Positions 12,005-20,327 of a stretch of 64,000 nt of DNA are shown piece by piece. Location: the NCBI GenBank assembly GCA_910578215.1, contig CAJTPH010000010.1:1-64000 (forward strand). The letters run 5' to 3'. A program made the translations under genes and the position numbers. Each line of letters begins with the position of its first letter. The stretch's first letter is position 1. The notes beneath the pieces were generated by a model, which was not told the origin of the DNA, made no database searches, and worked only from the letters and a program-made list of their open reading frames with translations. Origin of the DNA: an uncultured Acetatifactor sp. (GTDB lineage: Bacteria; Bacillota; Clostridia; Lachnospirales; Lachnospiraceae).

Positions 12005-12694
12005 CTAGAACCTCGCAACGTTCACCTTCACGCCGGGACCCATGGTGCTGGTGAGGGTAATGCTTCTCAGATACTGACCCTTTACCGCACTGGGTCTTGC
12101 CTTTACGATTGCATCCATCAGCGCGTTAAAGTTCTCCTTAAGCGCCTCGTCCGTAAAGGAAACCTTTCCCACGGGAACATGCACAATGTTTGTCTTATCA
12201 AGCCTGTACTCGATCTTACCTGCCTTGATATCATTGACAGCCTTGGTAACATCCATCGTAACCGTGCCTGCCTTGGGGTTGGGCATCAGTCCCTTAGGTC
12301 CCAGGACCTTACCGAGACGGCCTACCACACCCATCATATCAGGGGTAGCTACCACCACGTCGAAATCAAGCCAGCCGTCGTTCTGGATCTTCGGAATCAG
12401 CTCCTCGCCGCCTACATGATCGGCTCCTGCCGCCTCTGCCTCATTGAGCTTGTCGCCCTTTGCAAAAACCAGCACCTTTACCGTCTTACCGGTTCCGTTA
12501 GGCAGCACCACCGCGCCGCGGATCTGCTGCTCCGCATGACGTCCGTCACAGCCGGTTCTGATGTGTACCTCTATCGTCTCGTCAAATTTTGCTGTTGCAG
12601 TCTTCTTAACCAAAGCAATAGCGTCCTCAGGCTCATATAAAACGGTCCTGTCTACAAGCTTAGCCGCCTCGGTATACTTCTTGCCATGTTTCAT
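12005..12694 (-). CDS. rplA: 50S ribosomal protein L1
   Basis: 229 aa, starting MKHGKKYTEAAKLVDR after GGGAGGT. It carries the L1 signature region (VVATPDMMGVVGRLGKVLGPKGLMPNPK) and the usual C-terminal SITLTSTMGPGVKV. L1 forms the mobile stalk at the ribosomal E site and in many bacteria represses its own operon. The frame extends to 12739, but 12694 fits the ribosome site. It follows rplK by 83 bases, which contain a GACAAC/GTTGTC hairpin. Confidence 0.97.
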   Translation of the reverse strand: MKHGKKYTEAAKLVDRTVLYEPEDAIALVKKTATAKFDETIEVHIRTGCDGRHAEQQIRGAVVLPNGTGKTVKVLVFAKGDKLNEAEAAGADHVGGEELIPKIQNDGWLDFDVVVATPDMMGVVGRLGKVLGPKGLMPNPKAGTVTMDVTKAVNDIKAGKIEYRLDKTNIVHVPVGKVSFTDEALKENFNALMDAIVKARPSAVKGQYLRSITLTSTMGPGVKVNVARF

Positions 12695-12777
12695 TATCTT
12701 ACCTCCCAGGTTCCAACGACAACTTCTGTTGTCTCCCAAATCAACTTGTTACAGAAAACGGCTTTAGTCGTTTCCTT

Positions 12778-13203
12778 TTACTCCTCAACGGTGATACCCA
12801 TGCTGCGCGCTGTGCCTTCGATCATGCTCATTGCAGCTTCAATGCTTGCTGCATTCAGATCCGGCATCTTAAGCTCGGCAATTTCCCGAACCTTAGCCTT
12901 GGAAATACTTGCAACCTTTGTCTTGTTGGGAGCTGCTGACGCAGTCTTCAGGTTGCACGCCTTCTTAAGCAGCACTGCCGCAGGGGGGGTCTTAGTAACG
13001 AAGCTGAAAGATCTGTCTGCGTATACCGTGATAACGACAGGAATGATAACGTCGCCCTTGTCCGCCGTTCTCGCGTTGAACTGCTTTGTAAACTCTACAA
13101 TATTCACGCCGTGCTGACCCAATGCAGGACCAACCGGGGGAGCCGGTGTAGCTTTGCCGGCAGGAATCTGTAATTTAATGTAGCCTTCTACTTTCTTTGC
13201 CAT
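12778..13203 (-). CDS. rplK: 50S ribosomal protein L11
   Basis: 141 aa, starting MAKKVEGYIKLQIPAGKATPAP. It has the N-terminal PVGPALGQHGVNIVEFTKQFN segment that binds the GTPase-centre rRNA and the C-terminal KVREIAELKMPDLNA. TTAGGAGG precedes the ATG at 13203; the frame extends upstream to 13299 without support. A structured leader of about 250 bases separates it from nusG. Confidence 0.97.
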   Translation of the reverse strand: MAKKVEGYIKLQIPAGKATPAPPVGPALGQHGVNIVEFTKQFNARTADKGDVIIPVVITVYADRSFSFVTKTPPAAVLLKKACNLKTASAAPNKTKVASISKAKVREIAELKMPDLNAASIEAAMSMIEGTARSMGITVEE

Positions 13204-13452
13204 ATTGGCACCTCCTAATAATGTGGTAAACCGCCGCTGCTGCCCTGGGCAGTCTCCGCAGGCGGCATTTCGGCGCAGGATAATCCGTCCTGCTCCCACT
13301 CTGTTGCCGGGGCTGAACGCCCGCCGCGGACCGCAGCCTCACGGCTGCCGCCGCATGTATTCAACTGCGCCGGGAAAAATGCCGAAAGGAAAGTTTCCCG
13401 ACACAGAAAATACTCCGTAAAAAAATCCCTTTAATTTTTTGAAAGCTCTTTA
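13204..13452 (-). promoter_or_regulatory. structured leader between nusG and rplK
   Basis: This 249-base spacer is GC-rich on its downstream half. It holds several stems on the minus strand: GCAGCC-GTGA-GGCTGC (13333-13348, a GNRA-type loop) and GCAGGA...TCCTGC, with GTGGGAG further on and ACCACA close to the rplK start. I see no clear promoter. It may be a leader for autogenous control of rplKA (for example by L1), but I cannot show a binding site. Confidence 0.4.
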
Positions 13453-13971
13453 TTAAAGCTTCCTTACCTCCGCAAAGCTGATCTCCACAGGTGTCTCCCT
13501 GCCGAACAGCTCCACATTGATAGTGGCAGTCTGCTTGCTGTAGTCAAGCTTCTGAACGACACCCACGGTATCCTTCCAGACGCCTGCCACCACCGCAATA
13601 CTGTCTCCCTCCACAAAATCCACGGAGACATTCTCTGCCTTGATTCCAAGAGGCTTCATCTCGGCCTCGGTCAGGGGAACCGGCTTGCTCCCCGGTCCGA
13701 CAAAGCCTGTGACACCGCGGGTGTTGCGCACAACATACCAGGTGTCGTCGTTCATCTCCATATTGAGAAGCACATAGCCGGGAAACATCTTTTTCTGAAC
13801 GGTTCTTTTCGCTCCGTTCTTAATCTCCACAACGTCCTCCAGAGGAACCCTTACCTCAAGGATCTGCTCCGCAAGATGCTTGTTGTTCTCGATCGTCTTC
13901 TCAATATTGGCTTTGACTTTGTTCTCGTATCCCGAATAGGTATGAACTACATACCACTTTGCCTCTGCCAT
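13453..13971 (-). CDS. nusG: transcription termination/antitermination factor NusG
   Basis: 172 aa. The N-terminal NGN domain starts AKWYVVHTYSGYENKVKANIE and includes VPLEDVVEIKNG and KMFPGYVLLNMEMND. The C-terminal KOW domain (about 120-172) contains FVEGDSIAVVAGVWKDTVG. It couples RNA polymerase to pausing and termination factors and to the ribosome. It follows secE by 15 bases. It is the housekeeping copy; no specialised NusG paralogue is seen in this window. Confidence 0.96.
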   Translation of the reverse strand: MAEAKWYVVHTYSGYENKVKANIEKTIENNKHLAEQILEVRVPLEDVVEIKNGAKRTVQKKMFPGYVLLNMEMNDDTWYVVRNTRGVTGFVGPGSKPVPLTEAEMKPLGIKAENVSVDFVEGDSIAVVAGVWKDTVGVVQKLDYSKQTATINVELFGRETPVEISFAEVRKL

Positions 13972-13986
13972 ACAATTTCCCTCGCT

Positions 13987-14190
13987 CTAAATAGATGTAA
14001 TGAAGTGAACGCCATATTTGATAACATAATCCAGTATCGCAATAATAACTCCCACAACAACCGAGATTACAACTACTGCAACAGACTGCTTAAAGGTAGC
14101 CTTCTTATCCGGCCATATGATTTTCTTAAATTCGGATTTAATCCCCTTGAAATAACTGGGACGTTCCTTTTTTTCTGTGGAATCCGCCAT
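13987..14190 (-). CDS. secE: preprotein translocase subunit SecE
   Basis: 67 aa beginning MADSTEKKERPSYFKGIKSEFKKIIWP. The amphipathic KSEFKKIIWPDKK segment precedes a single transmembrane helix (VAVVVISVVVGVIIAILDYVI), as in single-span Gram-positive SecE. It stabilises SecY in the membrane. The start at 14190 is fixed by GGAGG with 5-base spacing; an upstream in-frame TTG is not preferred. It sits between rpmG and nusG as expected. Confidence 0.93.
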   Translation of the reverse strand: MADSTEKKERPSYFKGIKSEFKKIIWPDKKATFKQSVAVVVISVVVGVIIAILDYVIKYGVHFITSI

Positions 14191-14306
14191 CTCGTCCTCC
14201 AAACTTAAGCACGATTAATTGATCTCTTTTACCAGGTTCCGATTACTTGGTTCTTAAAATTACTTGGTGTTGAATTACTTGATTCCGAAAGTTATCCGGT
14301 TACCGA

Positions 14307-14456
14307 TTATTTGGTTTCCTTGTGCGGCGTATGCTTTCTGCAGAATCTACAATACTTCTTGATTTCCATTCTGTCAGGATGTGTTTTCTTATCCTTTGTA
14401 GTATTATAGTTACGCTGCTTGCACTCGGTACATGCCAATGTGATTTTCGTACGCAT
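14307..14456 (-). CDS. rpmG: 50S ribosomal protein L33
   Basis: A 49-aa frame starting MRTKITLACTECKQRNY and ending HTPHKETK. Two CxxC pairs (C9/C12 and C36/C39) mark it as the zinc-binding type of L33. GGAGG lies 8 bases before the ATG. It is the first gene of the rpmG-secE-nusG transcript, about 65 bases downstream of a good promoter (14520-14548). Its size and place before secE are typical of Firmicutes. Confidence 0.95.
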   Translation of the reverse strand: MRTKITLACTECKQRNYNTTKDKKTHPDRMEIKKYCRFCRKHTPHKETK

Positions 14457-14519
14457 TTTGCTACCTCCACGTATTTTTTAAGCATAAAAAAAAGACCTGA
14501 AATGTCATCTCGCGTGAAT

Positions 14520-14548
14520 ACTATACCATAAGCGGACCTGCCCGTCAA
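14520..14548 (-). promoter_or_regulatory. predicted sigma-A promoter for rpmG-secE-nusG
   Basis: Minus strand -35 TTGACG (14543-14548), 17-base spacer, -10 TATAGT (14520-14525). Transcription would start about 60 nt before the rpmG start codon. A run of eight or more T follows in the leader. This and the plus-strand promoter at 14646-14674 account for most of the 14457-14767 intergenic stretch. Confidence 0.8.
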
Positions 14549-14645
14549 TATTTTTATTCCACAAAACCGCAACTTTTTTCAACCCCATTCATCCCTTTTT
14601 CCACCCGTTTTCTGCCGATTTATTAACATTTTTTAGAATTTTATA

Positions 14646-14674
14646 TTGTCTCTCCTCCTGCAATGTGGTAAAAT
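14646..14674 (+). promoter_or_regulatory. predicted sigma-A promoter for the FliD-like gene
   Basis: Plus strand -35 TTGTCT (14646-14651), 17-base spacer, -10 TAAAAT (14669-14674) preceded by TGTGG, an extended -10. It lies about 95 bases upstream of the start codon at 14768. It is a vegetative-type promoter, not the sigma-28 type usual for late flagellar genes. Confidence 0.6.
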
Positions 14675-14767
14675 ATGTTTAAGAATTTCGCCCGCGGCGC
14701 GTCCGGCGCGCCTCGTGTCAAAATATTTTTTTGCCGCCATATTTCACGGACGAAAGGAGGCATGGCA

Positions 14768-16063
14768 ATGAATACCATCTACAACACAGTATACAACAAT
14801 TATATGACGACCTATGCGCCGAAGCCTCTCACCCGGTATGATACCCATAAGAAAAGTGAGCTTCGCAGCGTATACAACTCAATTGTCAAATATACCAAGG
14901 ACGCTCCCTGGTATCTTCCCACCACCAGCAAGGAGACTCAGCATTATGCCGTGAGTCTGAAGGAAAACGCACGCGAGCTCCGCAATACCATCGCCCAGCT
15001 GGGCGGTCTGGAATCGGAGGAGCTTTTCAGCAAAAAAAGCGCCTACACCTCCGACGAAAATGTGGCCTCAGCCACCTATATCGGCTCAAAGGAGGCCGCC
15101 GAGAACATTTCCGATATAGAGCTGGAGGTTCGCTCTCTCGCCGCCCCTCAGGAAAACCTCGGGCTTTTCCTTCCCGACGAAAGGGTAGCGCTTGCGCCTG
15201 ATACCTATTCCTTTGACATCAGCATCAACGACATGAATTACGAGTTCCAGTTCTCCGTGGGAGAATCCGAAACAAACCGGGATGTGCAGGAACGCCTTGT
15301 ACGGCTGATCAACAATTCCGACATAGGAATCCGGGCAGACCTGGCGGAGTCGGAGGAACGGACCTCCCTGAGGCTCACCTCAAACTCCACCGGCGTTCCC
15401 ACGGGCAGAGAACGAATTTTCAGCGTCACCGACAACCACACCAGCAAAACTGCCGGCACGGTGGCATATTTCGGTCTGGATTATACCAGCCGCGAATCGT
15501 CAAACGCCCGTTTCCTTATTAACGGCGAGGAACGTTCCTCCTCCTCAAACCGCTTTACCCTGGGCAGGCTTTTTGAGGTGGAGCTGAAGGGCGTAAGTCA
15601 GGAGGACCGCCCTGTCCGGATCGGCCTGAAGACGGACGTGGAATCCCTGACCGACAATATCACCAACCTGATAGGCGGCTACAACGATTTCGTCAAGGCA
15701 GCCACCTCCTATCTGGAGACGCAGACAAAAAGCAGGCAGCTTGTACGCGAAATGCGCGGAATCGCCTACAAATACAACAACGCCCTGGAATCCATGGGCT
15801 TGAATATGACGGAGGACGGCACCTTAAATGTGGATAAGGATCTGCTCCACCAGACCGCCTCCCAGTCCCGGGACATTGTTACCACCTTCGGATATCTGAA
15901 GGATTTTTCCAACTCGCTTTTGCGCAAGAGCAACCAGGTTTCCCTGAACCCTATGGAATATGTGGAAAAAACGGTTGTCGCTTACAAAAATCCGGGGCAC
16001 AACTTTACAAATCCTTATGCCGCAAGCGCCTACAGCGGCATGATGTTTAACAGCTATTGTTAA
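14768..16063 (+). CDS. FliD-like (flagellar hook-associated protein 2 related) protein
   Basis: 431 aa beginning MNTIYNTVYNNYM. GGAGG lies 7 bases before this ATG; the two upstream ATGs fit less well. It lacks a signal peptide. The architecture resembles FliD: helical N- and C-terminal parts around a beta-rich middle, with the C-terminal NLIGGYNDFVKAA and GLNMTEDGTLNVDKDLL segments that recur in filament-cap proteins. FliD caps the flagellar filament in motile species. No other flagellar gene is in the window, and the vegetative promoter and location beside rpmG suggest a stand-alone relative. The family is reasonably clear; the role is not. Confidence 0.65.
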   Translation: MNTIYNTVYNNYMTTYAPKPLTRYDTHKKSELRSVYNSIVKYTKDAPWYLPTTSKETQHYAVSLKENARELRNTIAQLGGLESEELFSKKSAYTSDENVASATYIGSKEAAENISDIELEVRSLAAPQENLGLFLPDERVALAPDTYSFDISINDMNYEFQFSVGESETNRDVQERLVRLINNSDIGIRADLAESEERTSLRLTSNSTGVPTGRERIFSVTDNHTSKTAGTVAYFGLDYTSRESSNARFLINGEERSSSSNRFTLGRLFEVELKGVSQEDRPVRIGLKTDVESLTDNITNLIGGYNDFVKAATSYLETQTKSRQLVREMRGIAYKYNNALESMGLNMTEDGTLNVDKDLLHQTASQSRDIVTTFGYLKDFSNSLLRKSNQVSLNPMEYVEKTVVAYKNPGHNFTNPYAASAYSGMMFNSYC

Positions 16064-16125
16064 AACCCCTAAAAGGCACATGCTCCTGCGGGGCGGGGCG
16101 TTCGGCCCACTGCCCGCAGGAATAT

Positions 16126-16203
16126 AAAAGCTTCCGGTACGGAGCCCAAGCCCGTGAACCCTTCATGGCTCACGCTTTGATCTCCGTATACGGAAGCTTT
16201 TTT
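16126..16203. terminator. terminator between the convergent FliD-like gene and glf
   Basis: AAAAGCTTCCG...ACGGAG (16126-16144) pairs with CTCCGTATACGGAAGCTTTTTT (about 16182-16203), with T runs on both strands. It follows the plus-strand FliD-like gene and precedes the end of minus-strand glf (stop at 16270), so it serves both. An additional CCTGCGGG...CCCGCAGG hairpin lies just upstream at about 16085-16120. Confidence 0.8.
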
Positions 16204-16269
16204 ACGGCAAATTTCCCTATGCGTTTCCTTATGCCTGTCTGCCCGAACCTGTTTCGTCCTGTTCTCCGG

Positions 16270-17547
16270 TCAAACCCCGCTCAGCTCGCTCTGCGCCATT
16301 TTCAGCGCCTCCGCAATCACCTTGTCCATGTCATAGTACCTATACTGCCCCAGCCTTCCTCCGAACAATACGTTTTTCTCCGCTGCCGCCAGCTTTAAAT
16401 ATTCCTCGTACAGACGGCTGTTCCTCTCGTCGTTGACAGGGTAATAGGGTTCGTCGCCCCTCTCCCAGGCCGCCGGGTATTCCCTTGTAATCACGGTACA
16501 ATTCTGTGTGCCAAACTCAAAATGCTTATGCTCGATGATACGGGTATAGGGAACCTCCCGCTCCGTGTAATTCACCACCGCATTCCCCTGGTAATTGTCG
16601 CTGCCCTCCAGCAGCTCCTCCTCAAAACGCAGGGAACGGTACTGCAGCTCGCCCAGACGGTAATCAAAATACTCGTCGATCATGCCCGTGTACAGCACCT
16701 TATCAAAACTGTCTCCCTCGCGGGAGTACACCGCTCCGACGCCAGGCGTGCCATCCTCACGCGCACACCCAGCACCAAAGCCAGGCTCGCCGCCCTCACG
16801 CACGCATCCAGCACCAAAGCCAGGCTCGCCGCCCTCACGCACGCATTCCGCTCCGCTGCCAGGCTCGCTGCCCTCACCCTTCCCGGCAATAAACTCCCGG
16901 TATGTGACGCCAAGCCTCACCGGCGTTCCCTCAAGCAGCTTCTCCACGATCTGGGTGTACCCGCCTATGGGAATGCCCTGATACCTGTCGGTAAAATAAT
17001 TATTGTCATAAGTAAAGCGCACAGGAAGCCTGCGTATGATAAATGCCGGAAGCTCCGTACAGCTCCTGCCCCACTGCTTCTCCGTATAGCCCTTTACAAG
17101 CTTCTCGTAGACATCCCTGCCCACCAGGGAAAGCGCCTGCTCCTCCAGATTGGCGGGCTCCGAAATAGACTGCGCCGCCCGGGCACGCTGCCCCTCAATA
17201 ATTGTCCTCGCCTCCTCCGGCGTCCTGATACCCCACATTTTGCTGAAGGTGTTCATATTAAAGGGGAGATTGTACAGCTCGTCGCCATACACCGCCACGG
17301 GAGAATTTATGTAATGATTAAACTCCGCGAAGCCGTTGACATAATCCCATATACGCCTGTCTGAGGTATGAAAAATATGCGCGCCATATTTATGCACCTG
17401 AATCCCGTGCTCCTCCCGGGTATAAATATTGCCGCCTAAATGCTCCCGCTTATCGATACAGAAACATTTCTTTCCCGCCTTTTTCATTTCATTGGCAAAA
17501 ACCGAACCGAACAGCCCCGTCCCGACAATCAGGTAGTCGAATTTCAT
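16270..17547 (-). CDS. glf: UDP-galactopyranose mutase with a tandem-repeat insert
   Basis: 425 aa. It converts UDP-galactopyranose to UDP-galactofuranose in the cytoplasm for surface glycans, using reduced FAD. The N-terminus has the dinucleotide motif YLIVGTGLFGS followed by EHLGGN. It has YGAHIFHT (54-61), EKQWGRS (156-162) and LPVRFTYDNNYF, all typical of Glf. The usual length is about 370 aa. The excess is a 13-residue motif repeated four times at residues 230-280, with consensus G-F-G-A-G-C-V-R-E-G-G-E-P. The start codon overlaps the stop of the upstream HTH gene (ATGA), so the two are translationally coupled. Confidence 0.93.
   Translation of the reverse strand: MKFDYLIVGTGLFGSVFANEMKKAGKKCFCIDKREHLGGNIYTREEHGIQVHKYGAHIFHTSDRRIWDYVNGFAEFNHYINSPVAVYGDELYNLPFNMNTFSKMWGIRTPEEARTIIEGQRARAAQSISEPANLEEQALSLVGRDVYEKLVKGYTEKQWGRSCTELPAFIIRRLPVRFTYDNNYFTDRYQGIPIGGYTQIVEKLLEGTPVRLGVTYREFIAGKGEGSEPGSGAECVREGGEPGFGAGCVREGGEPGFGAGCAREDGTPGVGAVYSREGDSFDKVLYTGMIDEYFDYRLGELQYRSLRFEEELLEGSDNYQGNAVVNYTEREVPYTRIIEHKHFEFGTQNCTVITREYPAAWERGDEPYYPVNDERNSRLYEEYLKLAAAEKNVLFGGRLGQYRYYDMDKVIAEALKMAQSELSGV
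16711..16863. repeat. 39-bp in-frame minisatellite inside glf
   Basis: Four tandem units of 39 bp (13 codons). Units at 16769-16807 and 16808-16846 are identical; the flanking two are diverged. Because 39 is a multiple of three, gain or loss of units would change the protein by 13 residues without breaking the frame. The insert is rich in Gly, Glu and Cys/Arg and falls between two conserved parts of the enzyme. Confidence 0.9.
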
Positions 17548-17894
17548 TTCGCTCTTTTCCCCTTTGCCTTATACTTATCGATCTGCACAAAATCATCCAT
17601 CAGCTCCAGTACCTTGTCACGCCCCGCCTGATTCAGCTTTACATAATACTGCATGACGCGGTTCTCCAAAAGCTGCGCTCCAAGAGAGGTATCCCTCTCC
17701 AAAGAGGAAAAATCCACAGGGTTCATGCTCAGCTTGTCACACATTTTGATAACCGTTCCGTATGCCATCCCCTCGATTCCCCTCTCCAGCGCCGTCACCA
17801 GCGTACTGTAGGGAATATTCATCTCCATTGCAAACTGGCGCACACTGCGGTACTGCCTCAATATTTCTTTCTTTAAAATCTCTGCTTTTGTCAT
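17544..17894 (-). CDS. small HTH transcriptional regulator
   Basis: 116 aa beginning MTKAEILKKEILRQY. Residues about 17-60 form a Cro/CI-type helix-turn-helix (VRQFAMEMNIPYSTLVTALERG), followed by a helical tail. GGAGG lies 8 bases before the ATG at 17894. Its stop overlaps the glf start, so it is co-expressed with glf. The promoter immediately upstream contains a short palindrome over the -10/spacer, suggesting autoregulation. The regulon beyond glf is unknown. Confidence 0.85.
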   Translation of the reverse strand: MTKAEILKKEILRQYRSVRQFAMEMNIPYSTLVTALERGIEGMAYGTVIKMCDKLSMNPVDFSSLERDTSLGAQLLENRVMQYYVKLNQAGRDKVLELMDDFVQIDKYKAKGKRAK

Positions 17895-18000
17895 CTTTCT
17901 CTCCTCCATACCCGACACGGCTCTCTGCGGAAGCCGCCGCCTATGGTCGCCGCATTCTCCTAAAAAGGCAAGTCGGCGCCGCCAGGCTTCTTACAAAATT

Positions 18001-18029
18001 AATATACGATTTATCGTGTGTTTTTTCAA
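18001..18029 (-). promoter_or_regulatory. promoter with palindromic operator for HTH-glf
   Basis: Minus strand -35 TTGAAA (18024-18029), 17-base spacer, -10 TATATT (18001-18006). The inverted repeat ACGAT-TT-ATCGT (18006-18017 on the plus strand) overlaps the -10 end of the spacer. That position would allow a repressor, plausibly the adjacent HTH protein, to block polymerase. Confidence 0.65.
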
Positions 18030-18065
18030 GAGGAATCAAGAAATTTAATATTTTATGGCAAAATT

Positions 18066-19061
18066 TTAGAAATTTGTTATATTTTCAGGGTCAATACCAT
18101 AAATCTGCACAATCTCCAGCAAATCACTGTGGAAAATATCCGCAGGAGTAACCACCGCTCCCCCGTCGCTGTCCAGATCATACCCGAAGTGCCAGTAAAC
18201 CGACCAGACAAGATGCGCGCACTGCGTGGCAGCCGGGCCCGCCTCCTCCGACGGTGTCTCCTCAGGACTCCCGGCAGTTTTCCTTTGGCGCACTGCATCC
18301 TCCGACGTCTCCAAAGCTTTCGGGCCCCCGGCGCCGGAATCCGTAAAGGCAAACAGGCTGTAGGGCACATCCACAAGCTCCTCCATGGCATATTCTGCGA
18401 TTTCCGCCTGCTGCCTGTCCGTAATGCCCTTAAGCCTCAGCAACGCAAAGCAGGGATATTCGCTCCAATGCTCCACGGAACAGACTGCCGAGCTGCGGCC
18501 GTAGGTGATCGCCTCCAGGGTCTGCCCCTCCAAAGCGTTTACCACAACGGCTGCATGACCGCTGCGCCACCCGAAAACATGACCGCTGAAGGTGACGAGT
18601 ATGTCACCGTCCTGTGCCGTCGGAAGAAATTCCCGGTTATCCGTACATGCGCCCTGGGATATCACCCCGTTTATTACGCCGGATGGGGAGCTTTCAGCTT
18701 TGCTGCCCCCGGATTCCGCCCCTGCCAGAAGCCTCTCGCTGCGAAGCAGCATATTGGTATGAAGGCATTCCACCTGAACCTCCGCAAAAAAACGCTCCTG
18801 CAGGTCAAGCAGCCGGTCCTGGCGTCCCGCTTCATACAGCTGGTCTATCCCCGCCTTCGCCATCCCCGTCTGAAAAAACAGCAGGCGATAATCCTCCTCC
18901 GCAAGCTCTCTCCCCCGGGACTCCAGAAACGGCATAAGATCCGCCTTTTCGTAATCGGGCATATAATGCGCCTGCCCTTCCGCCGCCGCAGTCCAGACCG
19001 ACAGCCCCGCCAGCGCAAGAAAAACGGTTAAAAAAAACAGGAATAATCTCCGGCGCCCCAT
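18066..19061 (-). CDS. secreted permuted NlpC/P60-like (YycO/YiiX-type) hydrolase
   Basis: 331 aa. It starts with a signal peptide, MGRRR followed by a hydrophobic core (LFLFFLTVFLALAGL) and a likely cleavage after AAA near residue 27. The central part has DGDILVT...GHAAVVV with His169. The C-terminal part has CAHLVW with Cys281, followed by DLDSDGG and TPADIF. This His-first, Cys-later order is typical of circularly permuted papain-fold amidases and hydrolases. It probably acts outside the membrane on peptidoglycan or lipid amide bonds. GGAGG sets the start. Substrate is unknown. Confidence 0.75.
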   Translation of the reverse strand: MGRRRLFLFFLTVFLALAGLSVWTAAAEGQAHYMPDYEKADLMPFLESRGRELAEEDYRLLFFQTGMAKAGIDQLYEAGRQDRLLDLQERFFAEVQVECLHTNMLLRSERLLAGAESGGSKAESSPSGVINGVISQGACTDNREFLPTAQDGDILVTFSGHVFGWRSGHAAVVVNALEGQTLEAITYGRSSAVCSVEHWSEYPCFALLRLKGITDRQQAEIAEYAMEELVDVPYSLFAFTDSGAGGPKALETSEDAVRQRKTAGSPEETPSEEAGPAATQCAHLVWSVYWHFGYDLDSDGGAVVTPADIFHSDLLEIVQIYGIDPENITNF

Positions 19062-19082
19062 CTGCCGCCTCCAAATAAAAGC

Positions 19083-19170
19083 CCCCGCAGCAAACTGACG
19101 GGGTATCTGACCCTCGCGGCATTCGCCAAACAGATGCTGACGCATCCGCCTGGCTCATTGCCCCGGGGGA
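19083..19170. repeat. dispersed palindromic repeat, copy 2
   Basis: It matches copy 1 (253-391) over CCCCGCAGCAAACTGACGG and over the ATTCGCCAAAC...GATGCTGACGCATCCGCC hairpin, but lacks about 50 internal bases. On the minus strand the CCCCG...CGGGG stem is followed by GCTTTTATTT just before the ribosome site of the downstream secreted hydrolase gene. It may therefore influence that gene's mRNA. Confidence 0.65.
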
Positions 19171-19283
19171 ATAAACACAAACTTACTGCTTTTATTAGAA
19201 TGGACAGATGAATGCCGGTTTATTCCCGCAAAACATCCTGCCTTTAATATAACTCTTACAGTCCTTATATATCCCTTACCGTC

Positions 19284-20114
19284 TTAACCAAAATGCTGAA
19301 ATTGGCATAAATAACCCTTTTCAAGCTCAAGGCGCTGCCTTTCCTGCCGCATCTGCATCTCCCACAGCACCTCCTCAACCCGCAGAATATCCCTCTCGGT
19401 AATTTTTTTAATGCTTTTCTGCCTGGTGGTGATCTCCAACACCCTGGAGCCGTCGGGTTTATCCCTTACCTCCGTCTTTTTAAAGCGCTGACGGTTCTCC
19501 TTCTCGATCTCTCTCCTATGCTCGATCAGCTTTTTTACCAGCTTTCTCTGATGCTCCTGGCGCTGAAGGGCAGTCTCCCTGAGCTGCTTTTGAAGACGCT
19601 TCTTTTTGAGCCTCTTTTCCAGCCTGAGCCTGGCTTCCCTCCGCCGCTCTCTGGCACGCTCGCCGGGATTCCTGGCGGGAATCCTCCAGGTCTGCGCGTA
19701 ACACTCCTCCTTGGTGGCGCCGATATAAATGTCTGTATAGACCCTGTCCGAGGTCCCGAAACAGCCCCCTGGCTGGGAATAAAAGGACCGTAGATTATTC
19801 AATACCCACGCCTCATACTCCGGGTCGTTTTTCATCGCCGCATACCCTTCCTCCGAAATCACCACATAAATATTTTCATTCCTGCGGCTGGGATGCACGG
19901 GAAACTGCCTGATCTGCTGTGCGATATACTGCTTGTACTGTTCCATGGTCATGTCGCCCGGGGACACGTCGCCCCATAATCCCGATTCCTCCGTTCCCTG
20001 CACCATCTGCGCAAAGCTTCCCGATACGCCCTTCCTGTCGGCCGCCCGGTCGCCCCCGCACGGCTGAAACAGGCTTCCTCTGTTCTCCGTATAGCTCGAA
20101 ATCAGTGTGTTCAT
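19284..20114 (-). CDS. unrecognised protein with a charged coiled-coil C-terminal half
   Basis: 276 aa beginning MNTLISSYTENRG, with GGAGA before the ATG at 20114. The first ~150 residues include a compact part with MTMEQYKQYIAQQIRQFP and IYVVISEEGYAAMKNDPEYEAWVL. The region from about 150 to 250 is extremely rich in Arg, Lys, Glu and Gln in long helical runs, predicting a coiled coil. There is no signal peptide or membrane segment. I do not recognise a function. It lies downstream of the glycopolymer locus, but no shared promoter is evident. Confidence 0.7.
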   Translation of the reverse strand: MNTLISSYTENRGSLFQPCGGDRAADRKGVSGSFAQMVQGTEESGLWGDVSPGDMTMEQYKQYIAQQIRQFPVHPSRRNENIYVVISEEGYAAMKNDPEYEAWVLNNLRSFYSQPGGCFGTSDRVYTDIYIGATKEECYAQTWRIPARNPGERARERRREARLRLEKRLKKKRLQKQLRETALQRQEHQRKLVKKLIEHRREIEKENRQRFKKTEVRDKPDGSRVLEITTRQKSIKKITERDILRVEEVLWEMQMRQERQRLELEKGYLCQFQHFG

Positions 20115-20327
20115 CCGCTCTCCTTTACCTGCTGCCGCAGCTCCCTGCCGCTGAGGATTGTTTCTGCCGCGGCTCATGCAGCCTTTTCTGCAATGCATGC
20201 CCTTGCGCATTTGTTTATTTTATCGGATGAAACGGCCCTCGGATTAAGGATTCCATCGCTGCGTTTTATACCCTTCCAAACCTTGTTGGTTACATTGCCC
20301 TGTCAAAACCGCAAACCTGCGTTTCCG

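Noticed and set aside
14300..14572. 90-codon minus-strand frame over rpmG
   Set aside because: It is the wrong frame of the L33 gene; the 49-aa frame with two CxxC pairs and GGAGG is the real one.
16711..16863. Tandem 39-bp repeats considered as a CRISPR array
   Set aside because: Units are directly adjacent without spacers and lie in frame inside glf.
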